DNA of 64,000 nucleotides from Phyllobacterium sp. 628 (GTDB taxonomy: Bacteria; Pseudomonadota; Alphaproteobacteria; Rhizobiales; Rhizobiaceae), in assembly GCF_014189505.1 (NCBI RefSeq), contig NZ_CP050303.1, positions 434,001-498,000 of the forward strand. Direction: 5' to 3'. Below are positions 8,609-17,204 of the stretch, one piece after another (within the stretch, counting starts at the first letter, position 1; the number at the start of each line of letters is the position of its first letter). Below the pieces are notes generated by a model, which saw only the letters and a list, made by a program, of their open reading frames with translations, did not search any database and had not been told where the DNA came from. Both the position numbers and the translations under genes were made by a program.

Positions 8609-9220
8609 TCAGTTCAACCCATCAAATGGGCTTCGCCAAGCATCAATCGCCCATAGCTGTTCATGCCAGCGCTGAACATTCGGAAACTCTGCCAGCGGCA
8701 GACCCGCGCCCTCTGCAAAGGGCAGAGATGTAGCAACCCTGAAATCCGCATAGGAAATACGATCGCCGACCAGCCATGTCTTCCCGGCGAGTTGGTCGTC
8801 AAGAATTCCCGCATAACGCCGGAAATCAAGCATTGCTTCATTAAGGATCGCTGGATCAACCGTCTCGGATGAAAAGGTCGGATGGATCAGCTTGTAAAAA
8901 TAAAGGCAACTGCCTGCTGTATTGAGATGGTGGGTGCACCAGCTGATCCACATGATCATTTCCGCCATCTCATCATCGGTTCGCCAGAAGTCCGAACCCG
9001 CAAGCGCTGAAAGGCGGCAGGTAATGGCATCCGCCTCCCAGAGCGTGTGCTTTTCTTCAACGAGGACCGGGACGAACCTGTTCGGATTGATGGACTGGAA
9101 AGCCTCTTCATATTTCGGATCGCGCGGGCTCATCCGTACATACTCGACTGGCGCATCAAGATACCGGGCACCCGCGACGGCGACACGCGGATTAAGGTTC
9201 TTTGAATAATACAGTTTCAT
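8609..9220 (-). CDS. Glutathione S-transferase family protein
   Basis: This 203-residue cytosolic protein has the two GST domains. The N-terminal thioredoxin fold (MKLYYSKNLNPRVAVAGARYL, then a glutathione-site stretch LVEEKHTLWEADAITCRL at about 53-70) precedes an all-helical C-terminal domain (WLVGDRISYADFRVA). It likely conjugates or reduces small electrophiles with glutathione. The ATG at 9220 is preferred because a GGGAGGTG ribosome site sits 6 bases upstream; an in-frame GTG at 9229 overlaps that site. It is transcribed divergently from a MarR regulator across a short gap holding a perfect palindrome, which suggests MarR control. Confidence 0.85.
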   Translation of the reverse strand: MKLYYSKNLNPRVAVAGARYLDAPVEYVRMSPRDPKYEEAFQSINPNRFVPVLVEEKHTLWEADAITCRLSALAGSDFWRTDDEMAEMIMWISWCTHHLNTAGSCLYFYKLIHPTFSSETVDPAILNEAMLDFRRYAGILDDQLAGKTWLVGDRISYADFRVATSLPFAEGAGLPLAEFPNVQRWHEQLWAIDAWRSPFDGLN

Positions 9221-9268
9221 GCGGTGCACCTCCCTTGGGCAACATGAACTTCATACTTGACGATTTAG

Positions 9269-9280
9269 GTTGATATCAAC
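9269..9280. promoter_or_regulatory. Probable MarR operator between gst and marR-like gene
   Basis: The perfect 12-bp palindrome GTTGATATCAAC lies in the 71-bp gap between the divergent GST and MarR genes. Its size and place fit a MarR-family binding site controlling both. Confidence 0.65.
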
Positions 9281-9291
9281 ACAATACATGC

Positions 9292-9738
9292 ATGTCAAAA
9301 GACCAGACAGTCCCATTTCAGACCACACTCCACGTTCGCGACCATTGCCTGTGTCTGCATGTTCAGCGCGCAGCGCGCGCTCTGGCGCGCCGCTTTGATG
9401 AAGCGTTGCGCCCGGCTGATTTGAACAATGGCCAGTTTTCGCTACTCATGTCGCTCAATCGGCCGGTGCCGCCATCGCTCGGGTCAGTCGCCAATCTGCT
9501 CGCGATGGACCGGACGACCTTGACGGCAAATCTGAAACCTTTGGAACGTCGCGGTCTGGTAACCGTTGCAGCCGATCCCTCAGACCGTCGCAGCCGGCTA
9601 CTCTCGCTGACCGCGCTCGGCCACGCGGCGCTTTTAACTGCCCTGCCCATATGGAAGCGCACCCATGCAGAGGTAGAACTTGATCTTCCACCACCCGGAG
9701 CAGATTCGCTTCGCTCAGCGCTTCACGCCCTGACCTAA
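9292..9738 (+). CDS. MarR-family transcriptional regulator
   Basis: A 148-residue winged-helix regulator. The dimerisation helix (CLCLHVQRAARALARRFDEALR) is followed by the recognition region LLAMDRTTLTANLKPLERRGLV (about 76-97) and the wing (AADPSDRRSRLLSLT). MarR proteins repress divergent or adjacent genes until a small aromatic or oxidant ligand releases them. Here the divergent neighbour is a GST, and the DUF899 gene follows 39 bases downstream on the same strand, so both are candidate targets. The start ATG follows a palindromic operator closely, consistent with autorepression. Confidence 0.88.
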   Translation: MSKDQTVPFQTTLHVRDHCLCLHVQRAARALARRFDEALRPADLNNGQFSLLMSLNRPVPPSLGSVANLLAMDRTTLTANLKPLERRGLVTVAADPSDRRSRLLSLTALGHAALLTALPIWKRTHAEVELDLPPPGADSLRSALHALT

Positions 9739-9777
9739 GTCCAACATTCAATCAGCATAACAGTGAGGAGATGTACG

Positions 9778-10482
9778 ATGACAAGCAATCAAACACTCGC
9801 ACCTGCGAAAGAACTGGCAAGCAAGAATCAAACCCGCTTCCCCAACGAGAACGAGGAATACCGGCGCGCGCGCAACGCCCTCTTGGCTGAAGAAATCGAA
9901 CTGCGCCGCCATATTGAGCGCGTGGCCGAACTACGCCGTGCACTGCCGCCAGGCGGAGAGGTAAAGGAAAACTATCGTTTCGAGGGGGAGAATGGCCCCG
10001 CGAGCTTCGCTGATCTTTTCGGCGGAAAACAGACGCTTATCCTTTACAGCTATATGTTTGGACCGCAACGCCAGCGTCCCTGTCCCATGTGCACAGCGCT
10101 TATCTCCGCATTGAACGGCGAAAGCCTTGATATCGAACAGCGAGCCGGTTTCGCGGTCATCGCACGTTCGCCGATCGAAAGGCTCGTGGCATTCAAAAAG
10201 GAACGTGGCTGGAGAGACATCAAGCTCTATTCCGATGTCAGTGGTGACTATACCCGCGCCTATGTGAGCGAAGACGATGATGACATGCCGGCCTACAACG
10301 TCTTCACCCGGCGTGACGGCAAGATCCGGCATTTCTGGAGTGGCGAGTTGGGTATGGAAACCGCCGATCCGGGGCAGGACCCGCGCGGCGCGCCTGACCT
10401 TATGCCGCTGTGGAACGTGCTTGATACCACCCCCGAAGGCCGCGGCGCGGATTGGTATCCGAAACTGGAATATACAAAATAA
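9778..10482 (+). CDS. DUF899-family thioredoxin-like protein
   Basis: This 234-residue protein matches the DUF899 family. A helical, charged N-terminus (EYRRARNALLAEEIELRRHIERVA, about 28-51) leads into a thioredoxin-like fold with YRFEGENGPASFADLF, LYSYMFGP and the Cys-bearing PCPMCTALI (about 100-108). The tail MPLWNVLDTTPEGRG is also typical. The CPMC pair sits where a peroxiredoxin/thioredoxin active site would be, but no activity is established for the family. The ATG at 9778 has a GAGGAG site 9 bases upstream. It follows the MarR regulator and may share its transcript, hinting at a role in oxidative or xenobiotic stress. Confidence 0.85.
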   Translation: MTSNQTLAPAKELASKNQTRFPNENEEYRRARNALLAEEIELRRHIERVAELRRALPPGGEVKENYRFEGENGPASFADLFGGKQTLILYSYMFGPQRQRPCPMCTALISALNGESLDIEQRAGFAVIARSPIERLVAFKKERGWRDIKLYSDVSGDYTRAYVSEDDDDMPAYNVFTRRDGKIRHFWSGELGMETADPGQDPRGAPDLMPLWNVLDTTPEGRGADWYPKLEYTK

Positions 10483-10523
10483 GCAAAGGGATCGTTGACC
10501 CTGCCGGATGTGGTTGCTATCCA

Positions 10524-10547
10524 GATCGCGGAATTGGTTCCGCGATC
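10524..10547. terminator. Perfect 10-bp hairpin with tetraloop between DUF899 gene and importer operon
   Basis: GATCGCGGAA pairs perfectly with TTCCGCGATC around a TTGG loop. It lies 42 bases after the DUF899 stop and 9 bases before the preferred importer start. There is no T-run after it on the plus strand, so it may act as an attenuating 5' leader hairpin rather than a full terminator. Confidence 0.5.
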
Positions 10548-10555
10548 AAAAGCGG

Positions 10556-11437
10556 ATGAAAAGGGCACTCCCAAAGATGCGCCGGGGAAGCAGATGGTTT
10601 GCTATAGCCGGTACGGTGTGGCTCACAGCCTTAGCTGCCATGCTTGGCAATACATCTGCAATCCAGGCTGCCCCACCTCAAAGAGTGGTTTCAATAAACC
10701 TGTGTACCGACCAGCTTGCCATGCTTCTGGCGGCTGACGGACAGCTTTATTCCGTATCGCATCTCGCCAGCGATGAAACCGTATCGGTTCTCGCTAAACA
10801 AGCCGGGGAGTTTGTGACCAATCATGGTCTGGCCGAAGAAATTTTCCTGATGAAACCGGACATGATCCTGAGCGGCACATACACGACACGGGCAACAATC
10901 GATATTCTGAAACGGCTTGGGTTTCGCGTCGAAGAATTCGCGCCGGAATTTTCATTCGATGACATTCGCAAGAATGTGCGTCGGATGGGCTCACTGCTTG
11001 GACAGAATGCAAAGGCCGAACAATTGCTGCGGGACATGGATGCTACATTGGCTGGCATAGGGCCGAAAGCACCTGATGCGCCGACCATCGCGCTTTACTA
11101 TGCCAATCAGCTCACGTCGGGCAGCGGCACTCTGGCTGGTGATGTGGTCAATCATGCCGGACTTAACAACATGGGTGAAAAGCTTGGCCTGCAGGGCACA
11201 CAGAAGCTACCTCTGGAGCAGCTTGTCATGGCCAAACCCGACCTGATCGCAGTCCACAATGCCTATGCTGCGCCAGCACTTGCCTATGAGGCACAGGTTC
11301 ACCCGGCATTTCGCGCAGCTTTGCAGGGTAAGAGTTTGATCGACATTTCTGACAAATACTGGATATGCGGCGCACCATTCACAGCTGACGCCGTGAAACT
11401 GCTTTCGGAATCGGCAAGGCAGGCAATCAGCCAATGA
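10556..11437 (+). CDS. Substrate-binding protein of an Fe-siderophore/cobalamin-type ABC importer
   Basis: A 293-residue class III (BtuF/FecB-like) binding protein. The signal sequence (about 1-38, ending AIQAAPPQ) precedes the first lobe with VVSINLCTDQLAMLLA, a rigid linking helix, and the second lobe with YYANQLTSGSGTLAGDVV and IDISDKYWICGAPF. It would capture an iron-siderophore, heme or corrinoid in the periplasm; the sequence does not decide which. The start is uncertain: ATG 10556 is chosen because it lies after a strong hairpin, while ATG 10577 and 10508 are also in frame. Its stop overlaps the permease ATG as ATGA, so the three genes form a coupled operon. Confidence 0.82.
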   Translation: MKRALPKMRRGSRWFAIAGTVWLTALAAMLGNTSAIQAAPPQRVVSINLCTDQLAMLLAADGQLYSVSHLASDETVSVLAKQAGEFVTNHGLAEEIFLMKPDMILSGTYTTRATIDILKRLGFRVEEFAPEFSFDDIRKNVRRMGSLLGQNAKAEQLLRDMDATLAGIGPKAPDAPTIALYYANQLTSGSGTLAGDVVNHAGLNNMGEKLGLQGTQKLPLEQLVMAKPDLIAVHNAYAAPALAYEAQVHPAFRAALQGKSLIDISDKYWICGAPFTADAVKLLSESARQAISQ

Positions 11438-12429
11438 AGGATCATTTTCGCCTGCTGTTGCTTGGTCTGTCACTGATCACTCTGCTCATGTTCGCATTGT
11501 CGCTGTTGACGGGGCCTGCAGCCGTCAGTGTTTCGGATAGTCTCAATGCATTGTTCACGGGACAGGGTGATGCCCTCGTTCTCGTCATGCGGGAAATCCG
11601 GCTGCCACGCGCGCTTCTCGGCCTGATGATTGGCGCAACGCTCGGTCTTTCCGGTGCTGTTTTACAGGGCTATTTGCGCAATCCGCTGGCGGAGCCCGGT
11701 TTGCTGGGTGTCAGCGCTTCAGCATCACTCGGCGCTGTCATTGCCATTTATAGTGGCTTGTCTCTAGTCTTTCCTCTTGCTCTGCCACTTATGGCACTCG
11801 CCGGTGCCGTCATCGCTGTGCTGCTGGTACAGGCGCTTGCCGGACGGGCTGCGGGAACGCTGATCATTATTCTCGCCGGTGTTGCCGTTTCAAGTTTCGC
11901 CGGCGCCATGACATCGCTTGCACTCAATCTGTCGTCCAACCCTTTTGCTGCCATGGAAATCCTTTACTGGATGTTGGGGTCGCTCACCGACCGTTCCATG
12001 CTGCATGTGGCTCTCGCTGCACCGTTCATTCTCGTTGGATGGGCATTGCTTTTCAGTCTTGGCCGGTCGTTGGACGCTCTGACACTTGGGCCCGACGCGG
12101 CTGCAAGCATGGGGATCAGCGTCAAGCGCGTACAGCTCATCGCCATTCTGGGGACGGCTGCCTCCGTCGGCGCATCGACCGCCGTAGCAGGCGCTATCGG
12201 CTTTGTCGGATTGATCGTTCCACACATCTTACGTCCGCTGGTGGGATCGCAGCCTTCGCGCCTGCTTCCGGTCAGCGCACTTGGAGGAGCTTCGATGCTT
12301 TTGGCAGCGGATGTTCTCGTGCGCATGATTGCACCGGGCCGCGACCTGAAGCTTGGCGTCCTGACTGCTATCGTCGGTGCACCCTTCTTTCTGTGGCTTG
12401 TTTTCCGCACAAGGCGGGCCTTGATATGA
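11434..12429 (+). CDS. FecCD/BtuC-family ABC permease
   Basis: This is a 331-residue, strongly hydrophobic inner-membrane protein with about nine to ten transmembrane helices, the usual size for BtuC/FhuB-half/FecD permeases. Family motifs visible include REIRLPRALLGLMIGATLGLSG (about 50-71), GYLRNPLAEPGLLGVSASASLG, and the coupling region GAIGFVGLIVPHILRPLVG near residue 253. It forms the homodimeric channel for the binding protein encoded just upstream and the ATPase just downstream, with ATGA overlaps on both sides. Confidence 0.92.
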   Translation: MKDHFRLLLLGLSLITLLMFALSLLTGPAAVSVSDSLNALFTGQGDALVLVMREIRLPRALLGLMIGATLGLSGAVLQGYLRNPLAEPGLLGVSASASLGAVIAIYSGLSLVFPLALPLMALAGAVIAVLLVQALAGRAAGTLIIILAGVAVSSFAGAMTSLALNLSSNPFAAMEILYWMLGSLTDRSMLHVALAAPFILVGWALLFSLGRSLDALTLGPDAAASMGISVKRVQLIAILGTAASVGASTAVAGAIGFVGLIVPHILRPLVGSQPSRLLPVSALGGASMLLAADVLVRMIAPGRDLKLGVLTAIVGAPFFLWLVFRTRRALI

Positions 12430-13202
12430 GCTTCCTGAAGCTTTCCCACCTCAATGTATCACTGGGATCCAAATCCGTATTGCGTGATGTTTCGCTCGAT
12501 ATTGGCAAAGGCGAATTCATCGGTTTGATCGGCCCGAATGGTGCAGGCAAATCCACATTGCTTAAAAGCGTCCTCGGACTGGTGCCATCGACGGGAGAAA
12601 TCTCCGTCGCAGGAATATTATCTGATCGCCTCAGTACGAAAGAGCGTGCACGGCACATTGCCTATCTGCCGCAGGATCGCGAAATCGGCTGGGCAATTTC
12701 GGTGGAGAAACTGGTCGCGCTTGGTCGCACGCCTCATTTGGGCGGGTTTGCTGGTCTGGATGAGAATGATGTGGCAATCATTGAAAACGCCATACGTCGC
12801 ATGGACATTGCAGAGTTTCGTCATCGCTCCGCCCTCGACCTTTCCGGCGGCGAACAGGCACGGGTACTCATCGCGCGTGCTCTGGCGCAGGACGCCCCTC
12901 TTCTGCTGGCTGACGAGCCAACGTCCGGACTGGATCCTGCCCATCAAATTGGCCTCATGCAGTCCCTCGCCGAGCTTGCGAGCGATGGTTCAGCTGTCAT
13001 TGCATCGCTGCATGATCTTGGCTCGGCGGCACGCTGGTGCAGCCGGCTCATCTTGATCCATGAGGGCCAAATCGCTGCCGATGGCTCCCCTCTTGAGGTC
13101 CTGACCGCAGAACGCCTGCGCACAATCTACGGCGTTGAAGCCTATCTCGAAACAACGCAGCAAGGGCTGATTGTTCAGCCCATCTCGCTCATTGCAAAAT
13201 GA
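12426..13202 (+). CDS. ATP-binding protein of the Fe-siderophore/cobalamin-type importer
   Basis: A 258-residue ABC ATPase of the FepC/BtuD type. Walker A is GPNGAGKST (about 38-46), the Q-loop is AYLPQDRE, the signature is LSGGEQARV (about 141-149), Walker B is LLLADEPTSGLDP, and the switch His lies in ASLHDL. The ATG at 12426 overlaps the permease stop (ATGA) and gives a normal family N-terminus; a longer reading from 12039 would overlap the permease gene. It ends 18 bases from the convergent carboxypeptidase gene, with no obvious terminator between. Confidence 0.92.
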   Translation: MSFLKLSHLNVSLGSKSVLRDVSLDIGKGEFIGLIGPNGAGKSTLLKSVLGLVPSTGEISVAGILSDRLSTKERARHIAYLPQDREIGWAISVEKLVALGRTPHLGGFAGLDENDVAIIENAIRRMDIAEFRHRSALDLSGGEQARVLIARALAQDAPLLLADEPTSGLDPAHQIGLMQSLAELASDGSAVIASLHDLGSAARWCSRLILIHEGQIAADGSPLEVLTAERLRTIYGVEAYLETTQQGLIVQPISLIAK

Positions 13203-13220
13203 CAGCAAGCATTGAACGCG

Positions 13221-14708
13221 CTATGCCGCTCCATACCTGCTGCGCAGATGCCCGATAAAATGCTTGGCGTTGAGTTTTTCGCCGGTGGCGCGTTCGAGCA
13301 GTTCCGGCGTGGACCAGCGAGAACCCCGCGACCACAGCTTTTCCCGGCGCCAGTCATTGATTGCTGTGAAATTGCCTTTGGCAAGATCACTATCGGCAGC
13401 CGGATATTCCTTCGTCAAGGCCGTCCATTGCTGTGCGGCCATCATGGCGCCAAGGGTATATGAGGGGAAATAGCCAAACGCACCTGCCGGCCAATGCACG
13501 TCTTGCATCGGGCCATCTGCCGGATTGTCGATGGTGGAAAGACCGAGATAATCACGCATTTTTGCGTCCCAGGCCTCGGGAAGATCGGCAGTGTCCAGAC
13601 GGCCGCTGATCAATTCCTGTTCCAGTTCGAACCGCAAAATAACATGCAAGGGATACGTTACTTCATCCGCATCGACCCGGATCAGGCCACGCTCGACGCG
13701 GTGCACATGCGGCAGAATATCCTCCAGCGACCAAGGTTCTCCCAGATGCTTTTCAACAACCGGAAGGGCCCATTGCCAGAATGCCGGATTGCGGCCGAGC
13801 TGCTTTTCAACAAACAGGCTTTGGCTCTCGTGCACGGCCATGCCGCGCGCCTTGCCCAACGGCCAATGCGACCATGCTTTTGGGAGGTTCTGCTCATACA
13901 GCGCATGGCCGGTTTCATGCAAAACACCCATAAGCGCCGACAAAAACTCTGTCGTTCTGTAACGCGTGGTAATGCGCACATCACTTGGCACGCCGCCGCA
14001 GAACGGATGATGCGAGACAGAAAGGCTGCCATGCGCAAGATCGAAGCCGACCGCAGCCATCATCGCAAGACCAAGCTCACGCTGTTTGTCGATGGGATAA
14101 ACACCTGAAAGCTGTTTCAACGGATGCTTTGCCAACCGTTCTTCCTGAATGGCCAGTGCCTCCGGCACAAAGCCTTTGAGAAAGTTTTTCAGTTCCGTGA
14201 AAACCGGTTCGATGTCAGCCGCGCGGTTACCCGGATCATGCTGCTCGATCATGGCGTCGTAGGGGTCAAGCCCAAGCACATCGGCACGCATGGCGGCTTC
14301 TTCACGCGCCAAGGCAATCACGCCATCAAGTGCGGGCAAAAATCCGGCCCAGTCGTTCTTGGCACGAAGATCGCGCCAGAGCTGCTCGCAGCGCATCCGG
14401 GTGTTTGTCTGACGTTCGACGAATTCTGCCGGCAGACATGTCAGGTTGGTATATTGCCGCCGGAACTCGCGTACCGCAGCGGTCTGCTCATCGCTGAGCG
14501 CTTCGCCTTCGGCGACAGCAATCCAATCGGCGATCTCGGGAGCAGCTGCCTGACGATGATACATGCCCGCAAGTGAGGCCATTGCCTCGGCACGCTTTTC
14601 TCCTCCCCCGACAGCCATATGGGTCGCCTCATCAGCGCCCAGAATAGCCATCGCGTGTTCGAGTGCTTCAAGCTTACGGCCGAGATCATCGATTTTCTGG
14701 AACGACAT
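13221..14708 (-). CDS. M32 family carboxypeptidase (Taq-type)
   Basis: This is a 495-residue cytosolic zinc metallocarboxypeptidase of family M32, whose members are about 500 residues. The zinc/catalytic motif HETGH lies in GVLHETGHALYEQ near residue 262. It is followed by the M32-typical AVHESQSLFVEKQLGR and RVDADEVTYPLHVILRFELE. The enzyme removes C-terminal residues from short peptides with broad specificity except proline. Start ATG 14708 gives MSFQKIDDLGRKLEAL, the usual helical N-terminus. It sits alone between convergent importer genes and a dehydrogenase on the same strand. Confidence 0.92.
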   Translation of the reverse strand: MSFQKIDDLGRKLEALEHAMAILGADEATHMAVGGGEKRAEAMASLAGMYHRQAAAPEIADWIAVAEGEALSDEQTAAVREFRRQYTNLTCLPAEFVERQTNTRMRCEQLWRDLRAKNDWAGFLPALDGVIALAREEAAMRADVLGLDPYDAMIEQHDPGNRAADIEPVFTELKNFLKGFVPEALAIQEERLAKHPLKQLSGVYPIDKQRELGLAMMAAVGFDLAHGSLSVSHHPFCGGVPSDVRITTRYRTTEFLSALMGVLHETGHALYEQNLPKAWSHWPLGKARGMAVHESQSLFVEKQLGRNPAFWQWALPVVEKHLGEPWSLEDILPHVHRVERGLIRVDADEVTYPLHVILRFELEQELISGRLDTADLPEAWDAKMRDYLGLSTIDNPADGPMQDVHWPAGAFGYFPSYTLGAMMAAQQWTALTKEYPAADSDLAKGNFTAINDWRREKLWSRGSRWSTPELLERATGEKLNAKHFIGHLRSRYGAA

Positions 14709-14756
14709 GCTGTTTCCCGTTGGCGAATCCTGTTTCAGATGAGCAACGAGAGGATG

Positions 14757-15650
14757 TCAATTTTTCGGCGAGTGCAAGCCTGAATCCGTACGGGCTTCGA
14801 TCGCGCGGATGACCGCCGCAGTGTCTTCCGGCCCGTGCCCCAGCGCCAAAGCCTCGTCGTAAAGTGTGTAACAGGCGTCGAGCAGTGGCGAGGCCAAACC
14901 GGTCTCGCGGGCAGCCGCAGCGATAAGACGGCTGTTCTTGAAGACGTCAGCTATAGACGTTTGAGCGGTGAAGTCGCCTTCAAGGAGTTTGTTCGCCCTT
15001 ATGCGCGAGACATTGCTCGCCATGGGGCCAGCGTCGAGCACGGCAACAAATTGCTGCAAATCGATATGGTGTCGATCGGCGAAATGAAACGCTTCGGCAA
15101 GGCCCGTCATCATCGTGACGAGAAACAGATTGACCGAAAGCTTCATCAGCAGGGCCGAAGGAACCGGCCCGCAAACGACAGTCTGATGGCACATCGGCTG
15201 GAATAGCGGACGTATCTCTTCCACAGTAGCGGGTTCGCCCGACAGCATACCAACAAGCTGTCCAGCTTCGGCGGGTTTGCGTGAGCCAGAAACGGGGGCT
15301 TCAACATAGCTGCCGCCAGCAGCACGAATATCGGCTTCGAGTGTACGCGAATATTCGGCTGAATTAGTCCCCATGCTGACAACGATGTGCTGCCCGACAT
15401 TCGCAGCAAAATCCGGCGTGCCACGACCCAGAACCAAATCTGTCGAGGCGCTATCGACCATCATGAGAATGACGATCCGTGCCTGTTTGAAAACGTCAGC
15501 GGTATTCTCGGCCACCTTGGCGCCCTCAGCTCGCAGAGCTTCTGCTTTGTCGGCCGAGCGATTCCAGACCACAAGTGGCGTGCCCGCACGCGCCAGATTG
15601 AGTGCCATGGGCTGGCCCATAATACCAAGGCCAATAAAACCTATATCCAT
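14757..15650 (-). CDS. NAD(P)-dependent beta-hydroxyacid dehydrogenase
   Basis: A 297-residue member of the 3-hydroxyisobutyrate / tartronate-semialdehyde reductase family. The Rossmann motif GFIGLGIMGQPMALNLARAG spans residues 4-23, the substrate loop is APVSGSRKPAEAGQL, and the catalytic lysine lies in LLMKLSVNLFLV near 170. These enzymes reversibly oxidise short 2- or 3-hydroxy acids. The specific substrate is not fixed by the sequence; the SGS variant of the substrate loop also fits gamma-hydroxybutyrate/succinic-semialdehyde reductase-like members. The divergent LysR regulator 99 bases away suggests ligand-induced expression. Confidence 0.87.
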   Translation of the reverse strand: MDIGFIGLGIMGQPMALNLARAGTPLVVWNRSADKAEALRAEGAKVAENTADVFKQARIVILMMVDSASTDLVLGRGTPDFAANVGQHIVVSMGTNSAEYSRTLEADIRAAGGSYVEAPVSGSRKPAEAGQLVGMLSGEPATVEEIRPLFQPMCHQTVVCGPVPSALLMKLSVNLFLVTMMTGLAEAFHFADRHHIDLQQFVAVLDAGPMASNVSRIRANKLLEGDFTAQTSIADVFKNSRLIAAAARETGLASPLLDACYTLYDEALALGHGPEDTAAVIRAIEARTDSGLHSPKN

Positions 15651-15707
15651 GTGTATCTCCCGATGGACGCCTGCTCTGCGAGGAGTAGCAATTCATCCGA
15701 TATTCGA

Positions 15708-15722
15708 CTATCAAATAGATAG
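15708..15722. promoter_or_regulatory. Candidate LysR binding palindrome
   Basis: CTATC-N5-GATAG lies in the 99-bp divergent gap, 28 bases before the LysR start. The position fits an autoregulatory LysR site, although the classic T-N11-A box is not better defined than this. Confidence 0.45.
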
Positions 15723-15749
15723 GAAATAACACTTCAGGAATTCGAAACT

Positions 15750-16619
15750 ATGAACCGCACGTTCGACATGGATGCCTTGCGCACAATGGTTGTGGGTACA
15801 GAGCTCAAGAGCTTTGCCCGTGCCGCATCACAACTTGGACGCTCCCAATCCGCCGTCAGCATGCAGTTGAAAAAGCTGGAGCAACAGGCTGGACAGGTCT
15901 TGTTTCGCCGCAGCGGGCGCGGTCTGGTCCTGACCGAGGCTGGCGACTCGTTGCTCATCTACGCCCAGCGGATCATCGCGCTGAATGACGAGGCAACCGC
16001 TTCGCTTGGCACGACAGTGGCGACTGCGCCCGTCAGGATCGGACTTCCACAAGACTTTTTCGACGACGTGATGCCAGCCACTCTCACGCGATTTTCGCGT
16101 CAACATCCGGGTATTCACGTTGAGGTTCGTGCCGGACGCAACTATGCGCTGGAAGAAGAAGTTCGCACCGGACAACTCGATGCGGCCATCGCATTCTTTC
16201 CGGCAAGTTCGGATGCACATGGAACACTCATAGCTTCCCGGCCCATGCTATGGTTCGGCGGCAAAAACCTGTTCCGGGCTGAAAGCAGCGAGCCACTGCC
16301 ACTCGTGCTAAACGACCATCCATGCCTGTTTCGCCAAACCGCGCTGCAAACATTGGAAAGCAAGGGATTCCGTTGGCGAATGGCGCTCACAACCCCAAGC
16401 CTTCCCGGTATATGGGCGGCGCTGCGCTCCGGACATGGCCTATCCATCCGGACCGGCCATCGTATTCCGGCGGGTATATGCGATATAGGCCATGAATTTG
16501 GCCTTCCGGACTTACCGCCGATGGAGCTTCGTATGCTCACCGCAGGAAAATTATCGCCTGCAGCGGCAGATTTACGGGATATTCTTGATCAGGTCGTCCG
16601 GTCCCGCGTCGCCGTATAA
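15750..16619 (+). CDS. LysR-family transcriptional regulator
   Basis: A 289-residue regulator with the LysR winged helix at the N-terminus (DALRTMVVGTELKSFARAASQLGRSQSAVSMQLKKLE, residues about 6-42) and a LysR_substrate domain from about 90 (VRIGLPQDFFDDVMPATLTRF). It is divergent from the beta-hydroxyacid dehydrogenase and probably activates it in response to a hydroxyacid-type effector. It also resembles regulators placed next to unrelated small-metabolite enzymes, so the link to the neighbour is inference. Start ATG 15750 is standard for the family. Confidence 0.9.
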   Translation: MNRTFDMDALRTMVVGTELKSFARAASQLGRSQSAVSMQLKKLEQQAGQVLFRRSGRGLVLTEAGDSLLIYAQRIIALNDEATASLGTTVATAPVRIGLPQDFFDDVMPATLTRFSRQHPGIHVEVRAGRNYALEEEVRTGQLDAAIAFFPASSDAHGTLIASRPMLWFGGKNLFRAESSEPLPLVLNDHPCLFRQTALQTLESKGFRWRMALTTPSLPGIWAALRSGHGLSIRTGHRIPAGICDIGHEFGLPDLPPMELRMLTAGKLSPAAADLRDILDQVVRSRVAV

Positions 16620-16796
16620 CTTCAGTTCGCGGTACAGCCGAACGCCCGGCCAATGTCGGCTCCACAGCTTATCACTCCGTGCGCCATCCATTGTCATTGA
16701 CACAGCTGCGGCGAAGGGTTTGATGGTGCCGGAAATTTTTATGCCGATTGAACGACTTGGCTTCCGGCTTGTAACCAACATTAAAAGGAAAAATGA

Positions 16797-17141
16797 ATGG
16801 AACAGGATAGTTCCGGTATAGCCGGCAATTTTGACGCTATGGCCAATTTTATCGAGCATTTCGAAATCAACCGGGATCGCGGAGAACGCTGCCGCTTTGA
16901 TGCAAATGTTGTATTCAAAAGTTCACGCGAAGTGGAAGAATACACGCGCGTCTACCTGAGTTTTCGCGATGATGATGTTTCAACCGTACGTTTTGCCGAA
17001 AAGGGTGATCTCAACCCGGTCTTCGTGCACACGGAGTTCAGAGTAACGACGTCCGTCATGAAATTTGAGGACAACGAATTGCAGATCACCGGTGTGTCGC
17101 CAAAGGTTGGTGCATACAAGGTAAGCATCAGGCCGGCATAG
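16797..17141 (+). CDS. Hypothetical protein, 114 residues
   Basis: I do not recognise this protein. It begins MEQDSSGIAGN, is acidic, has no signal peptide or membrane segment, and alternates short hydrophobic strands with charged turns (VVFKSSREVEEYTRVYLSFRDDD, then VSTVRFAEKG and FRVTTSVMKFEDNE), suggesting a small beta-rich cytosolic fold. An AAAAGGAAAA ribosome site sits just before the ATG. It lies 177 bases after the LysR gene and is convergent with the amino-acid permease, separated by a hairpin. Codon use looks like that of neighbouring genes, so it is probably a real gene. Confidence 0.6.
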   Translation: MEQDSSGIAGNFDAMANFIEHFEINRDRGERCRFDANVVFKSSREVEEYTRVYLSFRDDDVSTVRFAEKGDLNPVFVHTEFRVTTSVMKFEDNELQITGVSPKVGAYKVSIRPA

Positions 17142-17157
17142 GAATTATCGGATCGGC

Positions 17158-17191
17158 TGCCGGTCCACGGGAATAGTTCCGCAGACCGGCA
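17158..17191. terminator. Hairpin between convergent hypothetical gene and permease
   Basis: TGCCGGTC pairs with GACCGGCA, and GGAA/TTCC pairs inside the loop. It sits in the 63-bp gap between convergent stops. There is no long T-run, so termination strength is uncertain. Confidence 0.5.
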
Positions 17192-17204
17192 CGGCAATAC
17201 AAGA

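Noticed and set aside
10483..10555. Possible cobalamin riboswitch before the siderophore/cobalamin-type importer
   Set aside because: The gap is only about 73 bp and holds a simple hairpin; no B12-box-like sequence is visible.
12039..12425. N-terminal extension of the siderophore-type ATPase
   Set aside because: Overlaps the permease in another frame; the ATGA overlap at 12426 and a normal ABC N-terminus fix the start.
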